NCBI RefSeq assembly: GCF_028416575.1
Contig: NZ_JAMQKB010000004.1
Span: forward strand, 1 to 64,000
Length of the DNA stretch: 64,000 nucleotides
From: Terrihalobacillus insolitus
Lineage (GTDB): Bacteria; Bacillota; Bacilli; Bacillales; Amphibacillaceae
Direction: 5' to 3'
In this document: positions 63,107-64,000 of the stretch, one piece after another
How the letters are laid out: each line of letters begins with the position of its first letter
Numbering within the stretch: position 1 is the stretch's first letter
Notes under the pieces: generated by a model
The model's database searches: none
Told to the model about the DNA's origin: nothing
Seen by the model: only the letters and a program-made list of their open reading frames with translations
Translations under genes and position numbers: made by a program

Positions 63107-63128
63107 GAACAATCAATCGCATTTTGTC

Positions 63129-63159
63129 CTCTTCTTGTCTTCAAAGAAGAGCTTTTTTA
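63129..63159 (+). terminator. terminator of the SAM riboswitch
   Basis: CTCTTCTT / AAGAAGAG around GTCTTCA, then CTTTTTTA. The preceding AAGAGG...CCTCTT can form the competing fold. Confidence 0.75.
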
Positions 63160-63273
63160 TGCGAAACAGATCTAGTCTTGGTTTATTAATAAGGCTTTAT
63201 TATAGCTTTGTCTAAATTCCGATTAAACGAATAGGTTTAATAATATAAGTACACACACTAGGGGGAATTAATT

Positions 63274-64000
63274 TTGGAATTGAATAAGATATATAAACTA
63301 GCAATTTCTTTCATTAGTATTCTACTACTTATTACTTTAATAGGTTGTTCAAACAGTGATACTAGTGGAACTGAAAATGGAAAGTCAGATACAGAACAAA
63401 CAATAGAAGATCCACAAGCTGGGGGTACACTGAACGTTGCATTTGCAGCAGAACCTGATACGATTGACTGGATGTACACAGGGGCTAGCTCTACAAGAGA
63501 TATCGGCTGGCACATTTTTGAAACTTTATTTGCATTAGATAAAAATTACGAAACGAAACCAATGATCGCAGAAGGCTATGAAGTGAATGATGATCGTACG
63601 GTATATACCATTTCAATTCGTGAAGGAGTTAAATTCCATGATGGATCAACAGTGACAGCAGAAGATGTTGCTGCGTCCATCGATCGTTGGAGAAAAGTAT
63701 CTTCTGTTGGAAAAATTGCAAGTCAATACATTGAATCCGTTAAAGCAACAGAACTAACGATTGAAATCGAGTTAAATGAAGTATATAACTCACTTCTAGT
63801 AGATATGTCTGCACCAAAATCAGCACTGATGATCATCCCTGCTGAAATTGCTGAATCTGCGGGTGAACAACCGTTAAAACCTGATCAACTAATCGGTACC
63901 GGGCCATTCAAGTTTGAAAAGTGGGATCGCGGGAACGAAATCGTCTTAACGAAATTTGAAGACTACAGTGCTCGTACAGAAGAAGACTGGGGCGGATTAA
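63274..64000 (+). CDS. SBP_bac_5 family ABC substrate-binding lipoprotein (partial)
   Basis: The first 242 codons of an oligopeptide/nickel-type binding protein, cut by the window end. TTG start with AGGGGGAA upstream; a signal peptide KLAISFISILLLITLIGC ends in the lipobox Cys. The family opening GGTLNVAFAAEPDTIDWMYT and REGVKFHDGSTVTAEDVAAS are clear. S-box control implies uptake of a methionine-containing peptide, methionine precursor or other sulfur compound rather than ordinary peptides. Permease and ATPase genes probably follow outside the window. Confidence 0.87.
   Translation, partial: MELNKIYKLAISFISILLLITLIGCSNSDTSGTENGKSDTEQTIEDPQAGGTLNVAFAAEPDTIDWMYTGASSTRDIGWHIFETLFALDKNYETKPMIAEGYEVNDDRTVYTISIREGVKFHDGSTVTAEDVAASIDRWRKVSSVGKIASQYIESVKATELTIEIELNEVYNSLLVDMSAPKSALMIIPAEIAESAGEQPLKPDQLIGTGPFKFEKWDRGNEIVLTKFEDYSARTEEDWGGL

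Overview
The window looks like chromosomal DNA of a low-GC Gram-positive of the Bacillaceae type. The evidence is AT-rich spacers, strong GGAGG ribosome sites with frequent TTG and GTG starts, sigma-A promoters, a SwrC-type RND pump beside a TetR gene, S-box and glycine riboswitches, Cys-anchored lipoproteins and a Bacillus-like holin-like toxin. The species cannot be named from sequence alone.

Layout. (1) 0.2-6.6 kb: an accessory block with a two-gene McrBC-like restriction system, a degraded ORF, a Fic protein and a small P-loop kinase-like protein. (2) 7.1-16.4 kb: an aromatic meta-cleavage type block (extradiol dioxygenase, GntR/FadR regulator, alpha/beta hydrolase, flavin reductase, FAH-type hydrolase, 3-oxoacid CoA-transferase, an odd crotonase, an unknown P-loop protein, an amidohydrolase). 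Three of its promoters share an AT-rich palindrome over the -10 box. (3) 16.4-20.1 kb: a graveyard holding a group II intron, a piece of a second intron, a type I-C CRISPR-Cas relic (cas1 fused to cas2 by deletion, leader, one repeat), the 3' end of a type I toxin gene and a fragment of selO. (4) 20.1-25 kb: TetR plus SwrC-like RND pump, a peptidase stub and an intact holin-like toxin module. (5) 25.1-42.8 kb: an aryl-CoA epoxidase (PaaABCD-like) gene set with a divergent ferredoxin and ferredoxin reductase in place of PaaE, a PaaX regulator, CoA-transferase/hydrolase subunits, crotonases, 3-hydroxyacyl-CoA dehydrogenases, thiolase, aldehyde dehydrogenase, metallo-beta-lactamase-fold enzymes and a benzoate-CoA-ligase-like enzyme. 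(6) 43-49 kb: a second MBL-fold enzyme and a Liv-type ABC importer, probably for the aromatic acid. (7) 49.2-52.7 kb: a tandem glycine riboswitch upstream of two membrane proteins and an M20 amidohydrolase. (8) 52.8-56.7 kb: a gamma-glutamylcyclotransferase-like protein, an OpuAC-like binding protein and intact SelO. (9) 57-62 kb: TetR and the kynurenine operon kynU-kynB-kynA with an NSS transporter, turning tryptophan into anthranilate. (10) 62.3-64 kb: a flavin reductase and a SAM-I riboswitch before a truncated peptide-type binding protein.

Working together: aryl acid import (Liv), CoA activation (ligase), ring epoxidation (PaaABC with ferredoxin), ring opening and beta-oxidation form one plausible pathway. 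No phenylacetate-CoA ligase (PaaK), PaaE or PaaZ is present, so the true substrate is open. Benzoate, an N-acylglycine-derived benzoate, or anthranilate from the nearby kyn operon are possible. A family of short inverted-repeat elements (ends GTTCAAAAAGTC) is scattered through the window, with a likely 9-bp target duplication at one copy.
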